DNA of 64,000 bases, taken from NCBI RefSeq assembly GCF_000765475.1, contig NZ_JRHO01000009.1, positions 186,001 through 250,000 of the forward strand, written 5' to 3'. This stretch comes from Methanococcoides methylutens (GTDB lineage Archaea; Halobacteriota; Methanosarcinia; Methanosarcinales; Methanosarcinaceae). How positions within the stretch are numbered: the stretch's first letter is position 1; each line of letters starts with the position of its first letter. Of the stretch, positions 51,795-60,912 are shown one piece after another. The position numbers were made by a program, and so were the translations under genes. A model generated the notes under the pieces. That model had not been told where the DNA came from and searched no databases. It saw only the letters and a list, made by a program, of their open reading frames with translations.

Positions 51795-53066
51795 ATGTTC
51801 AGTTTAAAACTAAGCAAGACCATGATGGATGTCCAATGGGCTTTTGTTAGTCTTGCAACGGCTTCCTTTGCACACCTTTTGCTTCGCATGGTACTTGGCA
51901 GAGAACTGGGTCCATCAGGGCTTGGAGTGTATACTCTGGTTTTTACTGTATACATGTTTGGTATGCAGTTTGCAGCATTTGGAATTGGTTCAGCGTTGAC
52001 AAAGTATGTTGCCGAATTCAACGAGGACCTCTCAAAAAGAAATAAATTTATTTCATCCGGTATCGTTGGATCTTTAATATACGGGTCTTTAATGGGATTG
52101 TTGCTGTATCTTTTATCAGACACCATTGGTATAGGTTTTTTCCACAATCCCGATATTGTAGGTCTATTGAGAATTACTGCACTTTGCTTGCCTTTTATAG
52201 CCTTACAAAAAGCCGTTGTAGGTACTCTTAATGGTTTGAGAAGCATGAAATTATATGCTTTTGTAAACATTATTCAAAATGTTTCGGTGATGGTTGTTTC
52301 TATTGTTTTTGTGATACCACTGAACATGGCTGTTAAAGGTGCTGTAATTGGGTTTGTTTTGCCAACAATTGTAGTGGGTCTATTATCATTGATTATTGTC
52401 AGGACCTATTTTACAGCTGGATCAACAATCTTGGGAAAAGCCCTAAAAGAATTATCATGGTTTGGATTCTACATTGTTCTTGCAAACTCTGTAGGACTTC
52501 TTAACACAGAGATCGATAGTTTGCTGATAGGACATTATCTTAATGAGGTGGAAGTAGGTTATTATGCAGTTGCGGTAATCCTGGTTCAAGGGTTAAGTCT
52601 GATCCCAATGTCTGTTCATAGGATCACATATGCTGCAAGTGCAAATTACTATGTAAAGAATGATTATGAGAATTTATCCAATCTACTAAAAAATAGTTTT
52701 TTGAAAGTATTTTTAGTTACCATGCTTATATCTGCTGTATTGGTTTTGTTTGGTCAGTTCATAATCAGACTTTTGTTTGGAGAAGATTTTTTATTCGCCT
52801 ACAAACCTCTGTTGGTTCTATTAATTGGTTACTCTCTATATTATCCTATTCATTCTATTACCAGTGTTCTTTCAGGAATGGGTAAGGTGACTTTGGTATT
52901 TAGGATAGCTTTACTATGTGGTTTGACTAATATCCTCCTCAATATTCTCCTAATCCCTGAATTTGGTATATTGGGAGCTGCAATTGCCACTTCAATTGGA
53001 TTGATATTTGCAGCATTAGTTAGGGCACATTTTATATACAAATATACTAAAAGTATGTATGGTTGA
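51795..53066 (+). CDS. Oligosaccharide flippase (Wzx/MOP superfamily)
   Basis: This 423-residue protein has about twelve hydrophobic helices and no soluble domain, consistent with the polysaccharide-transporter branch of the MATE/MOP superfamily. The N-terminal LLRMVLGRELGPSGLGVYTL matches the conserved loop of this family, and the middle helices contain LNTEIDSLLIGHYLNEVEVG, a family hallmark. It would flip lipid-linked glycan units across the membrane. TAGGGTAAT is the ribosome binding site. TTATATATAG at about 51624-51633 is a likely promoter element, so it may start a second transcript. Confidence 0.85.
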   Translation: MFSLKLSKTMMDVQWAFVSLATASFAHLLLRMVLGRELGPSGLGVYTLVFTVYMFGMQFAAFGIGSALTKYVAEFNEDLSKRNKFISSGIVGSLIYGSLMGLLLYLLSDTIGIGFFHNPDIVGLLRITALCLPFIALQKAVVGTLNGLRSMKLYAFVNIIQNVSVMVVSIVFVIPLNMAVKGAVIGFVLPTIVVGLLSLIIVRTYFTAGSTILGKALKELSWFGFYIVLANSVGLLNTEIDSLLIGHYLNEVEVGYYAVAVILVQGLSLIPMSVHRITYAASANYYVKNDYENLSNLLKNSFLKVFLVTMLISAVLVLFGQFIIRLLFGEDFLFAYKPLLVLLIGYSLYYPIHSITSVLSGMGKVTLVFRIALLCGLTNILLNILLIPEFGILGAAIATSIGLIFAALVRAHFIYKYTKSMYG

Positions 53067-53124
53067 AATCATTGAGTAATGGGGACAATGTTTTAATTTA
53101 ATTCATGTAGGGGCTCTAGATTAT

Positions 53125-55020
53125 ATGTTAAACTCGATTGGAAGATTTAATGATAAATTTATGTTCACACATAGATTATTCCTTTACATATTGCCTTTTG
53201 TAGGGGTTACTGGAGTGGTAATTCCATTATTGTTTGGACAAAGTAATCTTTCACTTTTGGGTTCCTATCTTGCTATACCTTTGATATTAGCTCCTTTTAT
53301 CTACGTTAAACAAAGTAAAAATGAAAACAACTTCACTTCATTAGATCCGAAAACTTTTAATTTATTCTTGAGTGCTTATTTCATTTGTCTTTTTATTTCA
53401 ATAATTCTATTCTATACATTTGATGTGAGGCCACTTGTGTATTACTTTGTTATTTCTGTCATGGCCAGTTTAATTTTATTGGAAATTGTTCTGTTTGATA
53501 TCTCTGAAAAAAAAGGAATTGTAATCATAATTCAGATGGTCATCTTAAGTTTGGACCTAATTTGGGGGGTGACCCTTAATTATAATTTTTTTATCGGGCG
53601 AACAGATCCAATGGGGCATGCATGGTTAATTCAAAATGCAATAGACAATGCTTATATAACTGATATATTTGCTGTTTATAAACCATTTCCTTTGTGGCAT
53701 ATTTTATGTGCATTTGTCCAAAATATCCTGGGGACGTCCTTATCGACTCAGAAGATTATGTTCTTCACTAATGGAATTATCTATTCATTTGTACCCATTA
53801 TATCGTTCCTAATATGCCAAAAGATCTTTGATAATAAAAAAATCGCATTATTAGCAGCATTATTTGTCTTACTTAATCCTGATGTCATACTTTATGGAAT
53901 GACATCAATTCCAAGAAGTGTTTCATCTTTCTTAGAGATTGTTCTAATATTCGTCTTGCTGTATTCTAATGATTCAAAAAAGAAATTAATAGCTATCATC
54001 TTAACTTTCTCGTTTATTATATATCATACTGCTTCAGTACCATATGTATTCCTTATATTGTTAGGTATCTATACTCTTTCCAGAATATATACCCAGGAAA
54101 ATGATAAACTACCTTTTTCATATAACTTTATAATTTTGTATTTTGGAATGACATTATTTTATTGGATGTATTATGCACAGGGTTTATTTGAGGCATTAAT
54201 AGGGAACATTGTAAGGCCAGCCCCAACAGGAATTTCAACAGCATCTGTATTTTTTACTCCGTTAAGTGAATTATTTAACTATCTCCAATATACGCCACTA
54301 TTACTTTTTGTAATAATTGGATTTTTTGCAACTCTCCAATCAAAGAGGATCTGTACTTTAGGAAAAGTTTTCTGTTTCTTAGGCCTCTTGTCGGTATCAG
54401 TTAGTTTTCCTGGTCCAAGTTTGCTTTTCAACAGGCTTGCCGACAATCTTAATTTTGCAAGATTTGGACAATATAGCTTTTTGTTTATTGGATTAACTGG
54501 TGCAATAGGTTTTTATGAAATATTTAACAAGTCAAAAAAATATGGGAAGGTTATTCTGTTAATCCTTTTTATATCGATGGCATTTTTGTCAGTATCTAAT
54601 GACTTTGTAGCTTCAGATAATCCTTTAGTCAAAAGGCCATTTTATACATTCTATTTAACAGATGAAGAAGAGACCTCTTTTGTATACATTGCTTCCGTTA
54701 CTGAAGGATATGTGATGTCTGACTATGTGACCACTCGTTATCTTTCCTTTTCCAAATATGAAGATAAAGCTCATATTTTGGAGGTGGACAATAAAAGTAT
54801 GAACATTTTAAGGAATGATTCTGATGATGTATTTTTAATTAGAAAACTGGAATTGGAAAAAAGGCCTTTGAGATTATATTCTTTATCGGGTGATGACTTT
54901 ATATTAATGCCGTCATGGGGAAATGATTTAGAGTATTATTATCAGGATACTACTTTATGGAATGAGCTTCCAAAATATAACAAAATATATGATTCAAATA
55001 GTGTTATAGGATTTAACTGA
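53125..55020 (+). CDS. Large polytopic membrane protein, GT-C glycosyltransferase-like
   Basis: This 631-residue protein has roughly twelve to thirteen membrane helices over about 1-485 and a C-terminal soluble domain. The first large loop contains FIGRTDPMGHAWLIQNAIDN (about 157-176), whose Asp in an external loop after an early helix resembles the catalytic acidic site of GT-C enzymes using polyprenyl-phosphate sugars. An alternative is a polysaccharide polymerase (Wzy-like). It follows the flippase by 58 bases with GTAGGGG upstream. The gene is strongly AT-rich, more so than the housekeeping genes. No closer family was recognised. Confidence 0.6.
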   Translation: MLNSIGRFNDKFMFTHRLFLYILPFVGVTGVVIPLLFGQSNLSLLGSYLAIPLILAPFIYVKQSKNENNFTSLDPKTFNLFLSAYFICLFISIILFYTFDVRPLVYYFVISVMASLILLEIVLFDISEKKGIVIIIQMVILSLDLIWGVTLNYNFFIGRTDPMGHAWLIQNAIDNAYITDIFAVYKPFPLWHILCAFVQNILGTSLSTQKIMFFTNGIIYSFVPIISFLICQKIFDNKKIALLAALFVLLNPDVILYGMTSIPRSVSSFLEIVLIFVLLYSNDSKKKLIAIILTFSFIIYHTASVPYVFLILLGIYTLSRIYTQENDKLPFSYNFIILYFGMTLFYWMYYAQGLFEALIGNIVRPAPTGISTASVFFTPLSELFNYLQYTPLLLFVIIGFFATLQSKRICTLGKVFCFLGLLSVSVSFPGPSLLFNRLADNLNFARFGQYSFLFIGLTGAIGFYEIFNKSKKYGKVILLILFISMAFLSVSNDFVASDNPLVKRPFYTFYLTDEEETSFVYIASVTEGYVMSDYVTTRYLSFSKYEDKAHILEVDNKSMNILRNDSDDVFLIRKLELEKRPLRLYSLSGDDFILMPSWGNDLEYYYQDTTLWNELPKYNKIYDSNSVIGFN

Positions 55021-55087
55021 TCTGCTTTATATGAAAATTTAATTGCTTTTTGTTGTTAGATTTTTTAGCTCTCTTTAAGATCGTGTG

Positions 55088-55104
55088 GGTAAACTCAGTT
55101 TACC
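55088..55104. repeat. Perfect palindrome at the transposase remnant end
   Basis: GGTAAACTCAGTTTACC is an 8-base inverted repeat around a single C, overlapping the stop codon of the ISL3 remnant. It may be a terminal or terminator feature of the former insertion sequence. Confidence 0.4.
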
Positions 55105-55505
55105 TGCCATCAAGAAATATCATTGTAGTCCTACACTTCTCAGTCTTTAATCCATATGATCTCTTAAAAGCATTCTTGTTCTTGTTGTTCAATCCTTCAA
55201 CAACACCATTATGGATATTGTTTAATTGATTCAATTATCCCATGAGAATTCATTTTTATCATCTTAGCTAATGTGGTAATTTCCTTGATGTTGCTATGTA
55301 TTCTCCAATAATGCCATTTATCGAAATACTTCCTTGCTACTTCTACATTTTTGATTTCCCACAGATGGTGAAGTCCAAGTTTGAATCTGTAAGCTTTCGC
55401 TGTTTTAGTATCCAATTTTGTAATCGATTGTATCCTAAATCCTTAATCAGCATCATTAATGATATTTATTAAAACCTTTTTCTGTATCTCACAATAATTC
55501 ATTTT
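55100..55505 (-). pseudogene. ISL3-family transposase remnant (C-terminal part)
   Basis: Read leftward, the segment AYRFKLGLHHLWEIKNVEVA, continuing with RKYFDKWHYWRIHSNIKEIT, is typical of the C-terminal region of ISL3 transposases. The frame is broken: an in-frame TAA lies just before the DTKTAKAYRFK block, and another stop follows SIKQYP. The reading then resumes in a shifted frame as GVVEGLNNKNKNAFKRSYGL, the family's catalytic-Glu segment, ending at 55100. The N-terminal two thirds and a left terminus are missing. It marks past transposition inside the polysaccharide island. Confidence 0.7.
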
Positions 55506-55874
55506 CAACCTCTTATCGAATATAGTCGTACTAATGTAAAAATTGGCTTGAAGATATGGTATTTTCATTAAATAAGGGTCGAATGATGTGAACTTGGATT
55601 GAATATCTGAGTAAATCCGAATTAAATGTATTATTTTATATTTTTATAAAATCAATGGATATTAATCGAATCCTTTATTTACAATGGGGGTAAACTATGA
55701 CCAAATTCAATGACCTAATGTTGTCATTTTCATGTTCATGGATTTTATATACGTGGACATATAAATAAAAAAATATACGATTAATTATTCGGAAAATAAA
55801 GAAAACGCTATCATTCGTATGATTAATTCAAGTATGATATGACAAAACTATGTGCCCATAGAGGGGATTCAAAA
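55506..55874. other. AT-rich spacer before the large beta-helix gene
   Basis: About 370 bases without a convincing gene. A 23-codon frame at 55697-55768 follows GGGGGT but its sequence (MTKFNDLMLSFSCSW) is too short to support. TATA-like words occur near 55640-55656 and 55746-55775. The right end carries GAGGGGATTC, the ribosome binding site of the next gene. Confidence 0.45.
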
Positions 55875-58800
55875 ATGCTATTGCGTAAAAGAATGATTAG
55901 TGTAGTACTATTTACATTAATGATATTAAGTATAGGGATTGCTACTGCAGAAGCTGGTTCATTTGATATTCAGATATCTAAAACCAATGAAATTGTAACT
56001 GTTTCAAATGCTTATGGAACGGTTATTTATAGTGGTACAGATGACGCCGATGCAATCGAGGCAGCGATCAAAGAACTAAATAATGGCGGAATTATACTCT
56101 TTAAAAAGGGTGTTTACGATATAGATCGTACCCTTCTTTTAAAATCTAATCTTTCATTGATTGGAGAGGAAGGAGTTGTGTTTGACTGCTTCAATGGTCT
56201 TGCATTCACTGTCTCAACAGGTGGATATTCTTCACTGACATCGACATTATCAAGTAACGTAGCTTCGGCGGATACAATCATTAAATTATCAAGCACAACA
56301 GGTCTCAATGTTGGAGACTATATTAAAATCTCAGATGATGTTCTCTCCGTACATCAGGACCAATATTATAAAAATGGAGAAATTATAAAAATAATTTCAA
56401 TTGATGGTAATACTATCACTATTGATAGGCCCTTGTACGATGGTTATGCAACAGCAAACAATGCCATGATAAGGAAGATCTCAATGCTTGAAAACATCAA
56501 TATTGAAAATATTGATTTTGTAGGCTATGGTATTGAGACGAATTCAGTTGGTATCAGCTTATATGCCACAAGAAATTTTCACATATCAGATTGTGAAGTA
56601 TCAAATTTTGGAACACAGGCTATAAGGCTGTGGGATTGCTTAGATGCTGTTGTAGAGGACAATGTCTTCAAAAATAACTTCAAAACTGGTATGGGGTATA
56701 GTGTTAATCTTGTAAATGCATGCGATAATATCATGATAAGGAACAATTCATTCCTGGAAAATGGAAGGCATTACATTGCTGCAGGTGCTGGCACAAGTGG
56801 TTCAGCCTCATATGGTATGGTTAGGAACGTTGATGTGATTAACAATATTTTTAGAGATGCCACTCAGGAAGCCGTAAATACACACGCTACCACAAGAGCC
56901 GTTGTCACGGTTATTGGTAACGAGATCACTAATTGTGGAAAGGGTTTAGAATTTTCTAACAGTGATAGTATCGTAAGGGACAATACTATTACGGATTGTC
57001 TCTTTGGAGTCCACACGCTTGGTACTGGTACTCACCTTTTTGAGAATAACTATTTCCAGAGAAATACTGTTGCGATTGATTCCGGTGCTAGTTCTGTTAT
57101 TAGGGGCAATACGTTTGATAATGGAGGTTATATCAGACCTCGATTTGACACTGTAATTGATAATAACAGGTTTGTGAATTATTCAGGATTAAGCATATAT
57201 CTATCTTCTGCCGGAGAAAAAATGGTGATTACCAACAATATCTTTGAAGGAAGTGTGAGTAGCTTAATAAAATTAGTATATTGTACTGATATTTATCTGG
57301 CGAACAATGACTTGAATGGCTATGTTGAACTTGGAAAAAGTGATAATGTAAGAATAGCTAATAACCATATCTCTTCTTCAAGTTACGGCATACGTGTGTG
57401 GGATGCAGAAGGAACCTATACTATTTCATCTAATGAACTTGTAAGTGGGTCAAAAGGAGTCTCACTTGAGAATTTAGATGGCAGTCCTACAGCAAAACAA
57501 ATTCTCATTTCACACAATGCCATTGATGCACCGGTGGAAGTGTATAATGGTGGCTATCCAAATGTCGTTATTGAAGAAGGCTCAATCACTTCTCCTGTAG
57601 GTCCAATCACTTCTCCTGAAGACCCAATCACTTCTCCTGAAGGCCCAATCACTTCTAATGCTCCTCTTTCCAATGCAGGTATTGACCAAGTGATTACCTC
57701 TGGTGAGATCGTTACCCTTGACGGTTCTGCATCAACAGACGATGTTGGCATTGCATCTTACGTATGGGACTTCGATTCTTCTGATGGTCTCCAGCAGGAT
57801 GCTACTGGTGCTGTTGTACAGCACTCATATAGTTTAGCTGGGGTATATACGGCAACATTGACGGTGACAGATGGTGATGGTGAGATTGACTCGGACACTG
57901 TTCTTGTAACAGTGGAAGAACTTCCATTGGACACCAGCAACATAAAAATGGATGTCGTGCGTGGTACAGCTACGATTGATGGTGATCTGACTGACTGGCA
58001 ATATATCTCTGGAGTTACAATACAAGGCGATTCCGGCAGAAGTTCTGAAGAAGACAATACTGCAACAGTGAAAGCAATGTATGATGACTCATATCTTTAC
58101 GTTGTATATGATGTGACAGATACCAACCTCCAGTCAGATGGTCTGGCTGAGATGGATGGTCTTCATTTAGATGATAGTGTTGAGATCTATCTTGACACTT
58201 TGCACAACGCTGGGACTTCAATGCAGGCAGATGATTATCAATTCATCATAAACCTGAATGGTGTCGTTTTGGATGATGTGGGTACTGGTGGTGGAAAGGA
58301 TTACAGTTACTCAAGCAATATTCTCTCCAGTGTGAATTTGCAGGGTACCAAGAACGATGCCATTACGGATACTGGCTACATCATCGAGGTTGCAATTCCA
58401 TGGAGTGACGTCGGTGGAAAACCTTCCATCGATGTTATTGGTCTGTTCCTTGCAGTAAATGACCAGGATAATACCGATGCTGTATATCTCCTTAATTGGT
58501 GCGATCTGACCACCTCCTACGCTGTCCCTGATTTCTGGGGTAATGCAATCATTGCAGCTGCAAGCAACACAGCACCTGTTATGAACTCCATTAATGACAT
58601 TTCTGTGAATGAAGGAAGCACTCTAAGCTTTATTGTCAGTGCCTCAGATGCTGAAGCTGACTCTCTCGCCTACTCAGTAAGCGGTCTTCCGGATGGTGCA
58701 TCATTTGATGCTATCACAGGTGAATTCAGCTGGACCCCTTCCGAGTATCAGGTAGGTAGCTATGGTCTTGTCTTTGAAGTTAGTGATGGTGACCTCACTG

Positions 58801-59303
58801 ATTCAGAATCCGTGACGATTAATGTTAATGCGGTAAACAATGATCCTCTGGTCAATAATCTTCCGGTTATTACGTCATTCTCTCCTGCTAATGATGCAGT
58901 TTTTGAGGATGGGGATGTTATCAACATCGAAGTAACCGCTTCCGATGCAGATGGGGATGAATTGTCCTATCTCCTGAAGATTAACGGTGCTACTGTCGGC
59001 ACAACTTCCAGTTATGTATGGAATACTGATGGTGTTAAATCTGGAACTTATACTATCGAAGCTATTGTTAGCGATGGAAATGCTCAAGTAACTTCCCAAA
59101 ACGTCGTCACTATCATCAAAATCCTCCCTCCCTGGGATGTGAATAAGGATGGTGTGGTGAACATTCTGGATGTTACTATAGTATCTCAGAACCTTGGCAA
59201 TGACAAGCCGCATCCAAGCTGGGATGTGAATAATGATGGTGTAGTGAACATTCAGGATCTTACCATTGTAGCACATTACTTCGGTGAAATAATTCCACAG
59301 TGA
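55875..59303 (+). CDS. Large exported beta-helix protein with PKD, CBM9-like, Ig-like and dockerin domains
   Basis: This 1142-residue surface protein has a signal peptide (about 1-27, ending TAEAG). A pectate-lyase-like right-handed beta-helix (about 30-570) is nearly the same as the neighbour at 50310 for its first 380 residues. A Pro/Ser linker of three ITSPxxP repeats (about 572-595) precedes a PKD domain (about 597-678, YVWDFDSSDG). Then come a CBM9-like sugar-binding domain (about 692-895, GDLTDWQ and DDSVEIYLD), a He_PIG-type Ig domain (about 898-987) and a second Ig-like domain (about 995-1082). The C-terminal type I dockerin carries two calcium loops, DVNKDGVVNILD and DVNNDGVVNIQD. 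It probably binds or modifies an extracellular polysaccharide. ATG 55875 follows GAGGGGATT. Confidence 0.88.
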   Translation: MLLRKRMISVVLFTLMILSIGIATAEAGSFDIQISKTNEIVTVSNAYGTVIYSGTDDADAIEAAIKELNNGGIILFKKGVYDIDRTLLLKSNLSLIGEEGVVFDCFNGLAFTVSTGGYSSLTSTLSSNVASADTIIKLSSTTGLNVGDYIKISDDVLSVHQDQYYKNGEIIKIISIDGNTITIDRPLYDGYATANNAMIRKISMLENINIENIDFVGYGIETNSVGISLYATRNFHISDCEVSNFGTQAIRLWDCLDAVVEDNVFKNNFKTGMGYSVNLVNACDNIMIRNNSFLENGRHYIAAGAGTSGSASYGMVRNVDVINNIFRDATQEAVNTHATTRAVVTVIGNEITNCGKGLEFSNSDSIVRDNTITDCLFGVHTLGTGTHLFENNYFQRNTVAIDSGASSVIRGNTFDNGGYIRPRFDTVIDNNRFVNYSGLSIYLSSAGEKMVITNNIFEGSVSSLIKLVYCTDIYLANNDLNGYVELGKSDNVRIANNHISSSSYGIRVWDAEGTYTISSNELVSGSKGVSLENLDGSPTAKQILISHNAIDAPVEVYNGGYPNVVIEEGSITSPVGPITSPEDPITSPEGPITSNAPLSNAGIDQVITSGEIVTLDGSASTDDVGIASYVWDFDSSDGLQQDATGAVVQHSYSLAGVYTATLTVTDGDGEIDSDTVLVTVEELPLDTSNIKMDVVRGTATIDGDLTDWQYISGVTIQGDSGRSSEEDNTATVKAMYDDSYLYVVYDVTDTNLQSDGLAEMDGLHLDDSVEIYLDTLHNAGTSMQADDYQFIINLNGVVLDDVGTGGGKDYSYSSNILSSVNLQGTKNDAITDTGYIIEVAIPWSDVGGKPSIDVIGLFLAVNDQDNTDAVYLLNWCDLTTSYAVPDFWGNAIIAAASNTAPVMNSINDISVNEGSTLSFIVSASDAEADSLAYSVSGLPDGASFDAITGEFSWTPSEYQVGSYGLVFEVSDGDLTDSESVTINVNAVNNDPLVNNLPVITSFSPANDAVFEDGDVINIEVTASDADGDELSYLLKINGATVGTTSSYVWNTDGVKSGTYTIEAIVSDGNAQVTSQNVVTIIKILPPWDVNKDGVVNILDVTIVSQNLGNDKPHPSWDVNNDGVVNIQDLTIVAHYFGEIIPQ
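57588..57650 (+). repeat. Three 21-base coding repeats (linker)
   Basis: ACTTCTCCTGNAGGNCCAATC-type units at 57588-57608, 57609-57629 and 57630-57650 encode TSPVGPI, TSPEDPI and TSPEGPI, a flexible linker between the beta-helix and PKD domain. Such perfect short repeats can change copy number by slippage. Confidence 0.85.
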
Positions 59304-59330
59304 GATGCATAACATGCATCTCTTTTTTCT
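59302..59330 (+). terminator. Strong hairpin terminator after the dockerin gene
   Basis: GAGATGCAT (59302-59310) and ATGCATCTC (59314-59322) form a perfect 9-base stem with a 3-base loop, directly followed by TTTTTT. The left arm overlaps the stop codon. Confidence 0.7.
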
Positions 59331-59554
59331 TCTTTTATAATATCTGCATCAAAAGCTGAGATTTTGCCACACATCTTCTTTTTATTTTATTATACGTAAT
59401 TATTTACATATGATAAAGTCTTAGCTTGTAATCCAATTGTAACAGTCATACTTGGGTTTGATAGATTTGAGATGCTGGGTGCCTCAATTTATTACACTAA
59501 ACTCCATATATGTGAAAAAAAATCATTGGTAGGCGATAATATTATGGCACTTTA

Positions 59555-60082
59555 TTACTTTGAATCTTCTTCGATATTCAATTTTTTGATAACTCGAACC
59601 GGAAAACCCAATGCAACAGAATTTGGAGAAATATCACGACTAACTACAGATCCGGTTCCTATTATGGAATTATCTCCAATTGTAACTCCCTGAGTGATTA
59701 TACATCCTGGATTAATACAAACACCGCGTCCGATTTTTATGGGTGCCGTTGTTCTTGGATACGCATTTCTTGTAGTTAAACTCCCTCTTGAGTGGGCAGA
59801 TAATATACTCCGATCACCAATTTCAGCATATTCCTCTATTGTAATTAATTCGGGATGAAGTCTATCAAAAACCACATTATAGCCGACGTATACATTATTT
59901 GCAATATTTACGCCCCGCATTCTATGCAATTTCGATCTCCAAGAGGGGACGGGACAACTTGATGCAAGTTGTTCTAAAAACCAATTTTTAAGATATTTAA
60001 TACCAAACAAAATTTTATTACTATGGTAATATCCAGCTACTTCCCCATAAGTTACTTGATCTCTGTTTGATATCATTGTCAT
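59555..60082 (-). CDS. Hexapeptide-repeat acetyltransferase (WcaF/LbH family)
   Basis: This 175-residue left-handed beta-helix acyltransferase has an N-terminal helical part (about 1-55). Imperfect hexapeptide repeats include ITIEEYAEIGDRSILSAH and IKIGRGVCINPGCIITQG, then VTIGDNSIIGTGSVVSRDIS, ending with the VALGFPVRVIKK loop near 165. Likely substrates are hydroxyl or amino groups of a sugar, using acetyl-CoA. It lies on the opposite strand at the right end of the polysaccharide island, convergent with the dockerin gene, and shares the AT-rich composition. It probably decorates the same glycan. Confidence 0.82.
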   Translation of the reverse strand: MTMISNRDQVTYGEVAGYYHSNKILFGIKYLKNWFLEQLASSCPVPSWRSKLHRMRGVNIANNVYVGYNVVFDRLHPELITIEEYAEIGDRSILSAHSRGSLTTRNAYPRTTAPIKIGRGVCINPGCIITQGVTIGDNSIIGTGSVVSRDISPNSVALGFPVRVIKKLNIEEDSK

Positions 60083-60441
60083 TACCAGTTTAAAATATGT
60101 TGTTCATGTTACTTAACGTGAGTGAATCTTTTCGGAAGCTGGAATGGAAATGCATCAGATTGTAATTATTTGTTGATATACTAATCTAAAGTAGGAGGTG
60201 AGATGGGATGCAGTTGCAATACTGATAAAAAAATCACTATTCATCCGTCATCGTTTTGCTTAATTTAAAGTTAATTTGTTAAGTACCTAATTGTTTTAGG
60301 GGTACACTTATTTAAGCCAATTGGTTTTTTGGATGTATGTGCATAGTACGTTGCAACTTTTTAGAGCACTATTTTAAGTCCATTTTCCTGACCTTAATCA
60401 GAGAAATGCATTATTATGATGCTAAAATCGTATCATTCAAA
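60083..60441. other. Spacer with one short frame behind a consensus ribosome binding site
   Basis: About 360 bases between the acetyltransferase and coaD. AGGAGGTGA (60193-60201), a full match to the anti-Shine-Dalgarno complement, is followed by ATG at 60203 opening a 21-codon frame (MGCSCNTDKKITIHPSSFCL...) ending at 60268. It could be a truncated gene or a tiny peptide. Nothing else is recognised. Confidence 0.4.
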
Positions 60442-60912
60442 TTAATGCTGTAATCCTTTCAAATGCCCATGTACATCAATCTCCCCATGTACGATTCTTG
60501 TAGAAGAAATAGGAATATCATCATCGGCCATGACGTACTCTATTCTGACGATCTTGATCTCGGGCTTGCCGGATTTCTTTCTCAGTTCGTTGATCTTCAG
60601 GGCTACGGGGTAGGTTTCGGGTGAGACCACTATCGCATCGTAGTCGTCTTCCAGGGTGGTTCCGTAGGGGGTGGTGAGCATCCGGATATGATAGCGTTCT
60701 TCCGGGATGCCGAGTTCTTTAATGAAATCGGTGAGCTTCTTCTCGCGGGTGGGGTAGTCGGGGATGTCGCGGTTCTTTTCTCCGGCCATGCCGTTTGATG
60801 TCAGGCCGATGTCCAGAATGTCGTCTCCGGCTGTCTCGAAGGCTTTTCTTATCAGTTTCCTGTGTCCGTCGTGGAGTTGCTCGAAGGTTCCTCCTACCGC
60901 TGTTCTGCCCAT
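60442..60912 (-). CDS. coaD: Phosphopantetheine adenylyltransferase, archaeal type
   Basis: This 156-residue nucleotidyltransferase transfers AMP to 4'-phosphopantetheine to form dephospho-CoA. The HxGH motif reads HDGH (14-17) within VGGTFEQLHDGHRKLIRKAF, and the second signature ISSTRI (about 136-141) replaces the class I KMSKS-like element, as in archaeal enzymes. AIVVSPETYPVALKINELR is also typical. Length is normal for the archaeal form. Its codon use and GC content return to the housekeeping pattern, marking the right border of the AT-rich island. Confidence 0.92.
   Translation of the reverse strand: MGRTAVGGTFEQLHDGHRKLIRKAFETAGDDILDIGLTSNGMAGEKNRDIPDYPTREKKLTDFIKELGIPEERYHIRMLTTPYGTTLEDDYDAIVVSPETYPVALKINELRKKSGKPEIKIVRIEYVMADDDIPISSTRIVHGEIDVHGHLKGLQH

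Noticed and set aside
51679-51807. 42-codon frame overlapping the flippase start
   Set aside because: The peptide composition is plausible, but there is no ribosome binding site and it overlaps the well-supported flippase start, so it is not claimed as a gene.
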